Below the pieces are notes generated by a model, which worked only from the letters and a program-made list of their open reading frames with translations, searched no databases and had not been told where the DNA came from. Shown here piece by piece: positions 1 through 12,031 of a stretch of DNA of 64,000 nt. This DNA comes from Elymus sibiricus (lineage: Eukaryota; Streptophyta; Magnoliopsida; Poales; Poaceae), in contig CM077665.1 in assembly GCA_039707655.1 (NCBI GenBank), positions 142,167,148 through 142,231,147 of the forward strand. Reading direction: 5' to 3'. How positions within the stretch are numbered: position 1 is the first letter of the stretch; each line of letters starts with the position of its first letter. The position numbers and the translations under genes were made by a program.

Positions 1-421
1 AACGAAAGTACCTGCTAATTCAATTGGCGTGCGCGAGGTCTAGTAACTTGTCCAGTATGTATAGCAGCAGGGGCTGTGGGTGTAACAATGGTATTGATGT
101 CCTCACTATCCCCCCTTCTTGAACTGAAAGTCGTCCTCGACGGAAGCTCATCTTCCTCACCCAAATAAGGCTTCAAATCTGCAATGCTAAAAGTGGGACT
201 AACCCCAAACTCTGGAGGCAGCTCAAGTTTATATGCATTATCATTTATTTTCTCCAACACCTTAAAAGGACATCAGCACGTGGCATTAGCTTTGACTTGC
301 GCAAATCAGGAAATCTATCCTTACGCAAATGTAACCAAACAAGATCTCCAGGTGCAAAGACAATGTGTTTTCTACCCTTATCTCCAGCAAGTTTATATTT
401 ACGATTCATACGCTCAATGTT
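1..421 (-). pseudogene. Ty3/gypsy polyprotein fragment, integrase C-terminal end
   Basis: On the minus strand the frame gives a basic stretch with the PGDLVWLHLRKDRFP motif, typical of the region after the gypsy integrase core. It continues with the KINDNAYKLELP and DLKPYLGEEDE motifs seen at the end of grass gypsy polyproteins. The two halves are in different frames, consistent with a one-base deletion near 272-276, and a TAG at 15-17 stops the frame before the window edge. The piece is cut at 421 by the 5' LTR of element A, so it is the oldest layer of the nest. It would have been the DNA-targeting tail of integrase. Function is assigned from family motifs; the exact family is not identified. 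Confidence 0.8.
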
Positions 422-1442
422 TGTAACATCCCAAATTTTGGAATGTTATATTAATTAAATAAATGATTGATTGTTTGATTGAGTGACTGAATTTGAGTGA
501 AAATTTGAAAATTTTAAAAACTTTTGAATGAGAGGGAATAAAATGACTTTCCCCTTGCTTTTGAATTAAATTCATCCAATTCAAATCAGTGAGAGAAGAT
601 GACATGACTTCTTCAAAATAAAGGATTTGAAAAGTGGATTTGAAAACTATTGAAACTTTTGGAATCCATTTCGTATTTGGTCCTATGTTAAAGTTTGAAA
701 GAACTCAAAGATTCCTTGCCCAAATTCAAAATCTCGAGAGGAGCAACATGACACTCCAAACCAGGGGCAATTTGAATTTATAAAACCCAGAAAACTATTT
801 GGAAAATATTTGACTTTCAAATTCAAAAGCCATTCTTGAAGTGATTTTCAAAATTTATTTTTCTCCAAAAATAAAATATATGGAAAATAGGGTAAAATGA
901 TTCCCTTCAATATAAAAATGGAGAAAAATGAATTTGAAATCATTTTGGTATTTTGAAAATATTTCATTGCATTTTTTTGCAACAGTAGCACTATTTGACT
1001 TTTGAGAATTTTTATGTGCATTGTTTGACAATGAAAATACGTTCAAGTTGTAGGATTTATTTTTCTGGTCATATTGTATATTATATGCCTATATATGTTT
1101 TTCATTTATTTGACTTTCATTATTTTCTTTCTCTGTTTTAAAAATGAAGGAAAAGTTTTCTTAAAAAAAACGGCCAAAGCCCGCTAGCCCAACAACGCCA
1201 CGAGGCCCACGGCCAGCCAGCCCACTGCCGCTCACCGAATCGGCAACGGATCGGCCGGTCGATCCGTTGTTCCCCCTCCCTCTGACTGACAGTGGGATCC
1301 CCCCTGCCCGATGGAAAGTCCCCGCGGTCACCTTCCTCCTCCCACGATTCCCTTACATATCGCCGGAGCGCCGCTGCCGCGATACGGGATCTTCCCGATA
1401 TCCTTCCCCCGTGCTCAAACCTCTCCTCCAAGCCACCCTGGG

Positions 1443-1450
1443 TATAAATA
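1443..1450 (+). promoter_or_regulatory. TATA box of element A 5' LTR
   Basis: TATAAATA lies in a GC-rich setting and is kept in the 3' LTR copy at 58148-58155. It would place the transcript start near 1475. The flanks make a near palindrome, GGGTATAAATACCC. Confidence 0.65.
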
Positions 1451-3374
1451 CCCGAAGCCCCGATCGTTTCCGCCCCTGACCCCCTTGCCTGACCCTCTCT
1501 TCTTGCCGCAATCGCTCATCGGAGACATGAGCTCTCCCCACACGCCCTTGCTCACCGTCGACGACCTCGACCGCCCTGAGCCACCCCGACCCCACCCTCA
1601 GACTCGCCTCGCTCGCCCACATCTCCCTGTGCCCTCGCCTTCGTCCGAGACCCTTGGAGCGCCGTCCACGACCACCACCAAGCCGCCGCCATCGCCGGAG
1701 CCTCGCGGGACCTCAACGCCGCCGCTGTGAGCTCTCTCCCTCCCCCTCAGCCGCCGGATCTGGATCGGACGATCCAGATTTGATCACTTAAAGTGCCGAA
1801 ACATTTTTTTATTTTGTGAACATTCACCCGTTTAGCAACCGCAGCGCACACCCTCAACCACTCAAAAAGCGCCACGTAGCCCCCTATGCGTTAGGTTAGA
1901 TTTCTTTTTTCTGTTTTTAGTTTATTTGAAACATATTTTAAATTTTGATTTTCTGCTAGGATATTAGGAGTTTCTGATTGATTCTTTTTGCATGTGGTCA
2001 AAAATATTACGAAGTTTCTGCCTGTGCCTTTAGTTTTCAAGTTTGACCTTTGTAAATTTGAATTCATTGAAATTTGCTCAAATCACTAGAATTTAAATAA
2101 CTTGAGTTTAAAAACATATTTTTGAGTGATTCCTTTTGCTACTAGTTTGCATTAGTTATTTTTAGCACCCTGTTCAATTTGAGAATTTTTAGAATATTTT
2201 AAATTAGGGTTTCAAGCAAAACAGAATCTGTTTTAGTTCTTTTTAGGTTTATTTCTATTTTTTTTGTTTTAATTATTTTTAATTTGTTTTCTTCTGTATT
2301 AGTTCACAAGTTTTACTTTATTTTCTGTTAGCTAGCAGTAGTACTTCAACAAAGTTTATTTTTTATTTATTATTTTTTGATTTCATGAAATCAATTCTAG
2401 TTCAATTATAACTTGCAAATTGATTTCATTGCTAGTAGATGCCCTATTTGAAAATAGTTTCTATAAATTGTTTTATAGTTTTATTTGTCTGTTAATTTTA
2501 GTTTAGACCAGAAAACAATTTGTATTAAAGTTGAAATTGTTTGTGGTTTAATTCTAGGTTAACATTGTTTAGGTCATAGGAAGTGTTTAATAAAAGCTTT
2601 TCAATTAGTTCTTTTTGTAATGAAGTTTTATGAGAAAAATATTTCCTGTTTTATTTTTTGTTTTCTATTATTTTTTATCTTAGTGTTTTCTTTGCTGTTA
2701 AGTTCTATTAGCTAGAAAACCCATATTGTTTAGGGTGTTGTTTTCATAGTTCTTTAGTTGTTCTTCAAAAGTAATTCTTTTGCTAGTAAAATATTTACTA
2801 AAATCCTTTTGTTAGATTTGACTTTAGTATTGTTTTGTTGCTATTGAAAATAGATTATTTGTAGGGAAAAATACCCTTGGTTTTTTTGATTAAGTTTTGT
2901 TGTTCTAACTTTTGTCTTAAGTATTTCCTTCATCACAACCCTTTGGAGTTTAGTTTTTGTGTTGCTTCTTGTTTGATAGAATTGATTGCTAGAAGTGTTT
3001 GCTTATGAGTGCAATGTTTAATTATATAGATTTCATCAGAGAGTGACGAATAGTTCTATCAAGTTATTTCTGAGTGTGATATTATCTTCATCAACCTTAC
3101 CAGGCAAGTTCACATTGATCATCTTTTACCTATGGTTTTATTGCATTAGTTCAACCTTCTCCACCATTGCATGCAAAATAGGTACTTGGAAATTTTGTTC
3201 TTGAGTAGTATCATGTGGTAGGCACCCATAAACCCTTGTTACTTTGGCCCCGGGAACATTATTTTTATTTTGCTATGCTTTTAGTAGACGGGGTTTAGTT
3301 GAGTGTTTATCATGAGAGTTGCGAGAAATAATTGATGACTAAGACCTCAAGACTTCAAGAATTTTCAAGACTTC

Positions 3375-3620
3375 ATGATGCAATATACCTCTGGGTGGAT
3401 GATGGTAGAACGGCACACTGGAGGAACCAGTGGCAGCCTAGGTGATGCTGGAGAAGCACCAGTATTCACGCGGAAAGGTCCACCCAGGCACGAAGAGACG
3501 GATGGATACTTCAAGACCCGAGGCTTACCTGCACAGCCACAAGGCATTATGGGCTCTGGCTTGGTTGGACATCGTGGTGACTCTGGACGGGCGGTGCTAC
3601 GAGATGTAGAAGAACGGTAG
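3375..3620 (+). other. Short open frame inside LTR A, kept in both LTR copies
   Basis: An 81-codon frame starts at ATG 3375. The same frame is open in the 3' LTR from 60094 up to the CACTA insertion. The product has no recognised motif and is rich in Gly, Arg and Pro. This part of the two LTRs is almost identical, so shared openness is weak evidence for coding. It may be a remnant coding tail or chance. Confidence 0.25.
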
Positions 3621-3743
3621 GATTGGATGGGAACCGACAGTGGCTCAGAGGAACCCTTTGGAAGACCATGTTTTGATCATCCAGTTCTCAAACACCCTGT
3701 AGTGCGAGGACTTCAACGAAGGTGATCAAATCTTGTGGGGAAC

Positions 3744-3803
3744 GTGTGCAAAACTCTGCAGAGTACCAAACCTAATCGATTAGCCGTGTCCACGGTCATG
3801 GAC
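3744..3803 (+). other. Triple-palindrome block in LTR A
   Basis: Three palindromes follow each other: ACTCTGCAGAGT (3753-3764), CTAATCGATTAG (3772-3783) and CCGTGTCCACGG (3784-3795). The last is an inverted repeat with TC at its centre. The block continues with TCATGGAC. The same arrangement is found in LTR B (6040-6096, minus) and LTR G (15062-15118). It lies about 570 bases before the LTR end and would be in the transcribed leader if the TATA at 1443 is used. Function is unknown; see findings. Confidence 0.75.
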
Positions 3804-4376
3804 AACTTGAGCCAAAGGAACTGAAACTATCAGGAACTCTCAACACAAATAATGTAAATGATGTGGGTGTTATTTGTTAACTTGGGTATGAGAATTGGTT
3901 GCTGGAACCATCTCATTAAACAACCAACAATGTAGTAATAATTTTTGCTTTTGCCCCCTCTCTTGTTGTAGGAAAAATTTGCTTTACGCAAAACTCAAAC
4001 TTACAGCCCCACCTGCCATATATGCATATAGTATAGATGATATTTTCGCCCCATCTCTGTTGTGACTTCCCGGCATATTGAATATGCTGACCTACATGGC
4101 TGCAACATCTTATGTTGCAAATATTCTTTTTCTACGATGAGTAAGAGTACAATTTAGGATTACGGTCTACACTCAACCTGTCGTTGGTGTTTATTGGGAC
4201 TCCACTCCCGTTGATTGTTTCCGCTGAGATTTTGAGGTATATATCAGTTTTACGTTATTTACATGTGATTGCACTTTGATATATACATTGATGTACCGTG
4301 TGTGCTAGCATACTGATCCAGGGATGGCACAGAACACACAGAGGCTTGACCGTTTCAGGTCGGGTCGCAACAGAAA

Positions 4377-4388
4377 TGGTATCAGAGC
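4377..4388 (+). other. Primer binding site of element A
   Basis: TGGTATCAGAGC, complementary to the 3' end of plant initiator tRNA-Met, lies four bases after the LTR. It marks the start of minus-strand DNA synthesis and fixes the orientation and 5' LTR edge of A. Confidence 0.9.
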
Positions 4389-4521
4389 ATGTGTTGACTG
4401 TAGGACATGACCCTAGGAAATGGCTTAGAAATAGGAAGACCTTGATAGGAATAACTTTTGTTTTCACTACTTTTGTAACTTCTAAACTCTTTTACTGAAC
4501 CTTCCTTATTTCAAACTATAG

Positions 4522-5247
4522 ATGGCGAGCTACATTCTAAACGAATGAGAGCACTATGAGGATGTTCTCGGAGGCCCTTTCCTCATGGAGCTGGTACAGA
4601 TGATGAAGCTGCCGATACCTAAGATCAAGGTTACTAAGAGGAAGTCTGGATTTTGGGCCGTCAAGACTCAAGTGTTTGGATGTAAAGAAGACCCCAAGAC
4701 TGAACACATCAGCTATGGCACATTGAACCATGAATGTGAGATGGGCATGAACACTGTCGTCCATGATGCTATTGCACGTTTGAGTTATCGTCATCGTGCT
4801 AAGTTAGGCACCCACTACTTTGGAAGGCTTGGATGGCAGAAGCCTGATGGAGCACACATCATCCTGACAGACGAACAAAAGAGGAAGTTTTCACCTCTGC
4901 TGGTGTATAATCAAGAACTGGAGCATTACATCAAGAAACTTCAAATGGACCTTCTCGTAGAATTATTTGAGAACGAAGCACTTCGAGAGGACCTCAAGGC
5001 CGAGAAGCTGAAGGTAGCCAATCTGAAGAAACACGATCCCAAGATTCAGAAGCTTCGTTAAGACTTAAAGAACAGTCAGGCCATGGCACATGCTGGTGAT
5101 GTTGAAATCCAGAAGCTCAAGAACCAACTCCTGGAACTACAGGGACGACATCGGAAAATCCGCGTCAACAGGGATAATCTGGCAGAAGAACTTGAGAAGA
5201 TCAAGCATGACCAGAAGAAGCCCACTGACGACGAAGACTTGATATAA
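4522..5247 (+). pseudogene. Unrecognised coiled-coil protein of element A, two in-frame stops
   Basis: This is the first coding frame after the primer site, where gag would be expected. It starts at ATG 4522 (MASYILNE), has a TGA at 4546-4548 and a TAA at 5059-5061, and stays in one frame to the TAA at 5245-5247: 242 codons including the stop codons. The middle part (about residues 20-110) is a compact sequence with motifs such as KRKSGFWAVK and YRHRAKLGTHYFGRLGW. The last 110 residues are Lys/Glu/Leu-rich heptads that should form a coiled coil. I do not recognise the family; it has no zinc knuckle or gag capsid motif. It could be an accessory or captured gene. The low number of lesions suggests coding use until fairly recently. 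Confidence 0.55.
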
Positions 5248-6039
5248 ACTAGCTTAGTAGTAGCCCCACCGTGAGAGATATAAAGATGAATGTTTTTGCG
5301 ATTTGTGTGATCGACCATACCAACCTTATGTGGGTGGTGATACTATAGTGTTGATTCAACTTTATGAATGTGTGGACTTGAGTTTTTGTGGGGACCCCAA
5401 CTCATAAGTCGTGATCACCGAATGTACATGCATAGTGATCCCAGAGATCAATGCTCACTGAACACACAGAAGCTGAATAACAAGAGTATTACATCCATTA
5501 CATACCGTTTGTACTCAAAACTGGCCTTTATGACCAAGTCTTCATAAACTTGCAGCGAAAATCTTCAACGATAGCGTGAACCCATGCCATCTGCCTTAAC
5601 CCTACAGGCATTCTAACTGGGAAGCGTCCTAGCTCACATGTTCGTCACCAAGATACTCTTCATCATAACCTGGTCTTTCATGCCTGGCCAATAAAATAAC
5701 CAGTGGCAAGCCAATGAGTACTTTGAATGTACTCGCAAGCAACCCATGTTTGAAACAAGGTTCAACAGAGCATGATATAGCACTAATAGGTAAGTTTTGC
5801 AGAAAGCTAATTTTAGTGCAATGACATGATCAATTAACTTAAGTAAGCATGCATCAACAGGTTCCAGACATCCATATGAACAAACTACAGATGTCAACAT
5901 AAGCAGGGTTTGAACATCACATGTTCAATCATTTCATCAAGTCCTCCGACTTAGCTCAAGTATCTCTTTGTCACACACACACACACACACCAAGTTTTGT
6001 GAAAACATCTGGACGTAGTTTAAGCAGCACCACCCAACT

Positions 6040-6096
6040 GTCCTTGACCGTGGACACGGCTATTCGAATAGTTTTACACTCTGCAGAGGTTGCACA
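6040..6096 (-). other. Triple-palindrome block in LTR B (3' LTR copy)
   Basis: On the minus strand the order is CTCTGCAGAG (6079-6088), CTATTCGAATAG (6060-6071) and CCGTGTCCACGG (6048-6059), the same order and spacing as in LTR A. The central palindrome differs from the one in A and G (CTAATCGATTAG) but is still perfect. The partial 5' LTR has the block at 18928-18984, where one base change breaks the third palindrome. Confidence 0.75.
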
Positions 6097-8257
6097 CTTT
6101 ACCCACAAGACTCGGGGAACTTCCGTGTCATCCATGACTCGCGGTATATTACATACCCGAGGTAAGCACCCGAACATTGTCTTTCCCTTGACGATACTAA
6201 ACAAAGATTCCACTCGATTGGTACCAGCCCACATGATGTACATCACAAGTAACATCCATGCAGGGACCAACGGTGTGCCCGGTGCCTGTGAACACAGTGC
6301 ATGATCGTCCTTACCGGCATGACCCCGTATCGAGAGTGACCACGTCACTCCTGCCACTAGTAATGCGGGATCTATGCTAGTACCCATCAAGGTAATCAAC
6401 AAAGCCCCGTCCCATAAGGGGTATCGCGGTTGTACATGTAAGGTTGGGACGGTCGACAAATCTTAAATCTAACCCGTTTTCGAAAACACACACACTCACT
6501 TGCTCCGGTACACCACTTCTTTCTCAAGTGGTTACCCAACTCAACATCATTTCCCTCGGGCATTAGTGGCACCCGACGGGGTTTTCAAAAAGTCTTTGAA
6601 ATCATTTCTTTCCCGACACCATGCATATCCCGATCCCACTTGCGTAGCATCTACTAAGCATCCTATCTACTCCCACCCGCACAACCCTCATAAGAATGAT
6701 AGGGTCATGCACGATGCAAGTATCAATGGTAAGGTATCAGAGGCATCCCACCGAAGTGGTCACCACATCAACATGATCAACATCACGGAAATAAGTGCTA
6801 TATGCCATGCAGATAAAAGGGTTCTTAGTCATGGTCAAAGGGCTGCTTGCCTGGCTTAGCAACGCCTTCGAGGTCTTCACACGCTTCTCGTCCAACTCCG
6901 AGCACTTCGTATATTTCGTCAACTATCGCCGGAAACAATCGCAATAAGCAACACAACAAGCAAAAAAATAAAGTGCTCTATAAATAGGAGTTTTATTTTT
7001 CATGGACACTTCTGGTCATAAGAAAAATAACCAAGGAGGTTTCATTAGATGTGGATCAAGGGGGATTTTTGAATGGTGGAAATGAAGGAATTGATGGTCC
7101 TATAAGGTGCCCATAGAAAATGTTCTAACAAAAATGAGTGGATGAACCTAACAAATAGGGCATGATTTTAGAAACATGTGGGAAGTGGTTTCACTGGATT
7201 TGGGGTTGTGATGATATTCCTATGAATTTACTAAGATTGAATAAATGGAAAAAGGACCATTTATTAGATATATCACAAACAAGCTATGGTAAAAATGTTA
7301 AACATGGCTTGAATAAATAGGTCATGATATTTAGAGCCTTTGGGATTTTGAATCACTCCACTTGTAGTTGATATGAGTGCTCTAGGAATTTTACTAATGG
7401 GGCATTTGCATGCTCAAATTTGAATTTAAATTTGAACAGAGCAAAAACTTGCAGTGGAAAAATATGGAAGTGGCATCATTAAATAGGAATGAATTTTAGA
7501 AAAGTATAGGAAGTTGAACCACCAAAATTGGAGTCCATTTGAATATTCTATGAATTGTTTTGATCCTACAGAAAAAGAAAAGGGAAAAGAATTCTTTACC
7601 AAAAAGGAGAAAACAGCGCACTGGGTGTTGAATAACCACCGGCCCAGTGGCTCAGCCACGCCTGCGCAGGAGCCACGTCGAAGGCGCCACCAGGGAAATA
7701 CGTCTTCCCTAGGAGAAGGCGGCCTCCAATGGATCCCGCCTCCACTTAACGGGCACGGCCCACCCGTCAGCCCCACTGGCCGGCCGACAGGCGGGGCCCG
7801 CCGGCTGATGGGGCCGTCTTCAAGCTCCCGCCGTGGGAGAGGCAGGGGGGTCCGGTGGGGGCTGCCGGTGCCACCAGCCACCGTTTTCGGCAGTTCGACC
7901 ACCGGCGTGCTCAGGGGGAAGAGCCGCCTTCGCCTGGGGGTCGGTTTTTGCAGGGGGACATCGGGGAAGGCGGGGCGTTGGCCGCGACGGATGTCGGCTA
8001 CGGTGGCTGAGGGGGACGGTGCTCTCGTCACCTGAAGCGAGAAAGGGAGAGCGGGGGAGGTTAGTGGCGGTGCTGGTGGTGGTCCGGTGTGGCTCAAAGG
8101 AAAGGAGGGGCTGGGGGAAGCTCGAATTCAAGCGGCGTCCGAGGCAGCGTCATCGGCCATAGGAGGAGGAGGACTCAGGGGCAAGGTTGGCGATGTCCAG
8201 GGGGGTCTATGGGTGAGGCAGAGAGCGAAGGGAGGCAGCGGGGTGCTCAGGGGCGGG

Positions 8258-8265
8258 CTTAAGTA
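8258..8265 (-). promoter_or_regulatory. Possible TATA-like box of LTR B
   Basis: On the minus strand TACTTAAG is followed by a C-rich stretch like a transcript start. Position and setting resemble the TATA box of LTR A, but the match is weak. No expression evidence is available here. Confidence 0.3.
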
Positions 8266-10178
8266 GCCACAGCAACGGAGCACCGTGGGCGGAGTCCATG
8301 GCTTCTACGGGGAGGACTCTGGAGGCCAGCAGATGAGGCCGTGGTGGTCTGCGTTGCTCGTGGGCATAGTGCATGTTGCTGGGGGGCGAGAGAAAGAGCG
8401 GGGCGAGCTCGGGGCGGGCCCCATAGGTGAACAGGCAGTGGCGGAGCTTTGCGGTGCTTGGGCACGCGCGGCAGGGGCCGCCGGAGAGAGAAGGAGGAGG
8501 GGGGCGACAGGGCGCCGTGTTGTGGACGTCGAGGGGGACACGGGGGACACGCTGGGAGGCCCGAGGCTATCAGGAGCATCCATTGGGCGGCGGCTACAGT
8601 GTGGGTGCACACTGTAGCGCGCTCTGGAGCGCGGCCTTTGCATGCCATGGCATGCCACCTGTGTCCTGGTCGTGGCCACCCTTGTCCACAAGTGCCAGGG
8701 GGCTTAAACAAAGGGGGAGGGAGCATAGGATGCTCTGGAGGTGCCTTAGGTGAGAGGGAAAGTGGAGAGAGAGGTCGATCATTGCTGTCCAGATGGGTAA
8801 TTGGGAGATTTACCCCCCCCCCCCCAAATAATTGAGATATGGCCAGGCAAAGCTTCCTGGAGGTAGAGGGCATCTAGGTGGAGATGTGGTCATAATTTGG
8901 GGGCAAGGAGAACAAGTTAAGAGGTAGAAACATGACTTTTACCAATCATACAGAAGGTGTTTGATGAGTGTTAGGGATAGCAAATGGAGTTTTCTTGCCA
9001 TGAGATTTAACAAGATGAAATAGAAGGTAGAAACAAGGTTGATCACCAAGTTTGAGATTGATTGAATAAAGTTCACAATGTAAACTTTGTAAACCCTAGA
9101 AACTAACAGAATCAGGTTTATGTAGATCTAGGCATGCTAAACTATTCTCCTAAATGCACCACTTGGTGTGGTGGCATTATTTGGGTATTAGATCATGCAC
9201 AAAAAGTTTGGGACCAAATGGGGAAACTTGACAATGCAAAACTCCCCAATTCTTGAAATCAGCAGAAATGGGTTTGGGGGGATTTGGACAAGTGTATCTA
9301 TTCTCCTTGATGCACCACTTGGTGTGGATGCATGATTGGAGTATTAGAACATGTCCACAAATTTTGAGATCAATAGGAGACAGTTGGCAATGTAGAGTTG
9401 CTCAAATTTGGATCTGGACAGAGAGGGTTTTGGAATATTTTGGTGAACCAAATCAATTGGGATTGATATGAAACTTGGCAAGATGATCACATATGTCATA
9501 TGTGACACACTAGAATTTTCTTGGATTTATTTGAGAATATTTCTTATAGAAATATTTCCAATGCTTGAAATAGGCAGGAAGGGTTTTGGAGGGTTTTGTC
9601 CAATATTTTGAACATGACCATATGTTGAAACTCTTATATATGGAATATATATGTCCACTGAGTTTCCCTAAATTTTCTCAATTATTTTGAAAGCATAAAA
9701 TAATTTTTCCTAATAAAAGACCATTTCTGGCCTTAAGAAAAAGCCTTTAAATAAAATAAGAAAATAATCTTTAAAAATAATATTTTGTGGTTTTGGGAAG
9801 TTATATATATATAGTAGTTTCCAAATGTATCCTTTGGGGAAAAATATTCCACCCAATTTGAGGACTTGTAGTACAAACCTCAATTCAGGGGTTTTTGAAA
9901 AGCTAAATTGGAGAAATGCTTTTTGGCCAAAATAATATTTGATAAAAATAGTTTTAGGTCCTATACACATGGTATGGTCATTGGACAAGAGTTTAGATCA
10001 GGTAAAAGAGTTTTGAGAGTAGGAGGGAGTTTTATGAATATAGAGCACCAGCAAGCAATCAAACAAGCAAGCAAATAGCACACCAGTCAAACATTCATAG
10101 GTACTCCAAAAAGTTTCAATTGGCCCTAATTTTTGAGTCATGTTAACTTAGTCATGAGGCAAAAAACAGGGTGTGACA

Positions 10179-10216
10179 GACCTACCCCCCTTACAAGAAT
10201 CTCGTCCCCGAGATTC
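10179..10216 (-). other. Polypurine tract and upstream hairpin of element B
   Basis: On the minus strand the hairpin GAATCTCG-GGGA-CGAGATTC (10197-10216) is followed by TTGTAAGGGGGGTAGGTC and then the LTR start. The purine tract primes plus-strand DNA synthesis. The hairpin has a perfect 8-bp stem and a 4-base loop. Element A has the same hairpin in the same place (57110-57129). Confidence 0.7.
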
Positions 10217-12031
10217 CTAGGTTAGGCATGGAAAGATGTGGAAATTCGGAGGTGAGGTGTCTTCACGTTCCATGTTGCTTCTGCTCTGGCGTGGTTGTCC
10301 TTCTGGCTCTTGAAGTGCCTGATGATATGTCTTCGAGTGCATCGTTGACTTCGTCTGAGGATGAACGGGTTTCTTGCAATATGCTAGGCTTGCCTAGAGT
10401 TCAAGGGTTTGGCGAACGAGGTCCTGGCAAGGGCCTGGCTTGCGTGTGTATTCAAAAGTCAGAAAACGTGGCAAAGTAATGTGTCTGCGTGCTGGCCCTG
10501 GGGCTGCTCTCGTTGGTAAGTGACTTTTAGATGTCTCACGTTAGAATAGAAGGGATCAAGGTTGTAGCTTCCCGTTGTCGGGAATGCCCTTATCTTCCTT
10601 GAGGCAGGGGATCTTCAGTCGCGGGTGGTCTTCATCCTTAAGAGTGTTGAAGCGTGTCATCGTAGGCTTCTCGTCGAGACCTTTTGCTTAAGTAAGTTCC
10701 CAGGTATGTTCTTCATTCACATTCGGCCATTTGTCCTCGTCGTCGCGGACGGGTGTTTCTGGCGGGTCTTCGAGTGTTTGGTCTACTTGTCTCTTCGTGG
10801 GCATTGTGGGAAGGTTTGGTTGAGTCTCGTCCCTAAGGCTAGGCTTAGAGACTTGGCACCAAAACGGGTTCTACCATGTGGGTAAGGTATCTGAGGGGTT
10901 CTAAATAAGCTGACTATCCAGAAGTATAGAACAACCATCTAGTTCCCCAAGGTCTGAGGCTTGGCAAGTGGGGTGAACTACCTTTGACAGGTGGTTTACC
11001 ATGATCGAGTCAGGGTTTACGCCCTAGATTGGATCTAAAGGAGCTGGCAAAGAAGTCATGGCAGTTGTACACTCCAGTCCAGGATTCTGAAGGGAGTAGG
11101 GATGTCATGCTCATCGCACACCATAAAGCGGTAAGGGGTGCTATCAACTTATCGGTTACTTCCTAGCCAGGAACTGATGGATGATTAGTCATAACAAGGG
11201 GCTCTTTAATCCTCTTGATGTGCAAGGGCTTCATCGTGCTTGGACGTCGGTGCTTCTCGATATAACCTAGTGGATGTAGACTCCAGAAAGGGCGGTGGTT
11301 GACTTCTCTTGCTTCTTCTTCTTCGTCGTGGTCTTTCGACCGTAGTGGTTCTTCGTCTTGCTTGGGTAAGAATGTCCTCTGCCGAAGGGAGGGTGCTTCG
11401 AGGAGTCCGACTTTTTCAAGGTGGAACCTTATACTTGAGAGGCATGGTGATGGGTGTTCCTGGGGCTGGTCCAAACAGGACTAAGGTGTTCCTTATCTTA
11501 TTGGGTAAATAAGTATGTCATCCCGGAGGGTAACAACATATTCCTCCAAGTGTCACATAAACACATTGCTCATGGGATATGTTAGAGGAGCGGGCATTCG
11601 TCCCGGATGGTCACTAGTATCAAGGGTTTGTGGTCCAACCTAATACAGGTCTTCGTGGCCACCTTCCTTTTGAACAGGATTGGTGGTGGTCGAGGTGGAG
11701 TACCCACCATAGTCTAAGGACTTATAGTCCAAGGCCAATGGACAATCCGACCGTGTTATGGCCCGGTAAAGCTTCGGGGTTTCAAGGAGCTTAGGATGTG
11801 AGTGAAGATCTAACATCTTATCCTCGAGCACAGTTATTAGATGCCAATAGTCCTACTATTTACCCCAAACAAAATCACCATATACCATCGATGATGTCAT
11901 CTCATATAAGTCAACTCCAACATTACACGTGCTACTCATATCTCCATGGTTTTGAGAGAAGGACTATACCCAAAATCTCATATGTATACTATAGCTAACT
12001 CACATGTATCCCTATATAAAAAATCCTCGGG
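10217..12031 (-). other. Element B interior, 3' part, no recognisable gene
   Basis: About 1.8 kb of mixed-composition sequence lies between the polypurine tract and solo LTR G. Frames are short, for example 10228-10479 and 10625-10885 plus and 11163-11474 minus. None carries a gag, protease, RT, RNase H or integrase motif. I read it as non-coding or strongly decayed interior of B. Confidence 0.5.

Larger units (their letters stand above)
422..4372 (+). repeat. 5' LTR of element A (about 3.95 kb)
   Basis: It begins TGTAACATCCC and ends GCAACA four bases before the primer site. The body is a mosaic: AT-rich 422-1150, GC-rich 1190-1790, strongly T-rich 1800-3350, mixed after that. A TATA box lies at 1443-1450. 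Several reading frames exist in the GC-rich block, but they show no known motif and are not counted as genes. The 3' LTR copy is 57149-60315. Confidence 0.85.
5387..10178 (-). repeat. 3' LTR of element B (about 4.8 kb)
   Basis: Read on the minus strand it starts TGTCACACCCTG at 10178 and ends GGTCCCCACA at 5387. It contains a GC-rich block (about 7620-8760), a poly-C run (8814-8825) and a (CA)n microsatellite (5972-5990). The frames in the GC-rich block (for example 7426-8097 minus and 7514-8035 plus) overlap on both strands and show no known domain. I call none a gene. Confidence 0.8.

Noticed and set aside
1311..1730. 139-codon Pro-rich frame in LTR A
   Set aside because: The same block in the 3' LTR (58030-58440) has frame-breaking differences, so coding is not conserved.
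5972..5990. (CA)n tract, with (TC)n at 19754-19781 and poly-C at 8814-8825
   Set aside because: Simple sequence repeats without further structure; recorded only as microsatellites.
6971..6985. Plus-strand CTCTATAAATAGGAG in LTR B, a good TATA box
   Set aside because: B is on the minus strand by its primer site and purine tract. An antisense promoter is possible but nothing downstream supports a gene.
7426..8873. Many long frames on both strands in LTR B
   Set aside because: They result from GC-rich composition; they contradict one another and no motif is seen.
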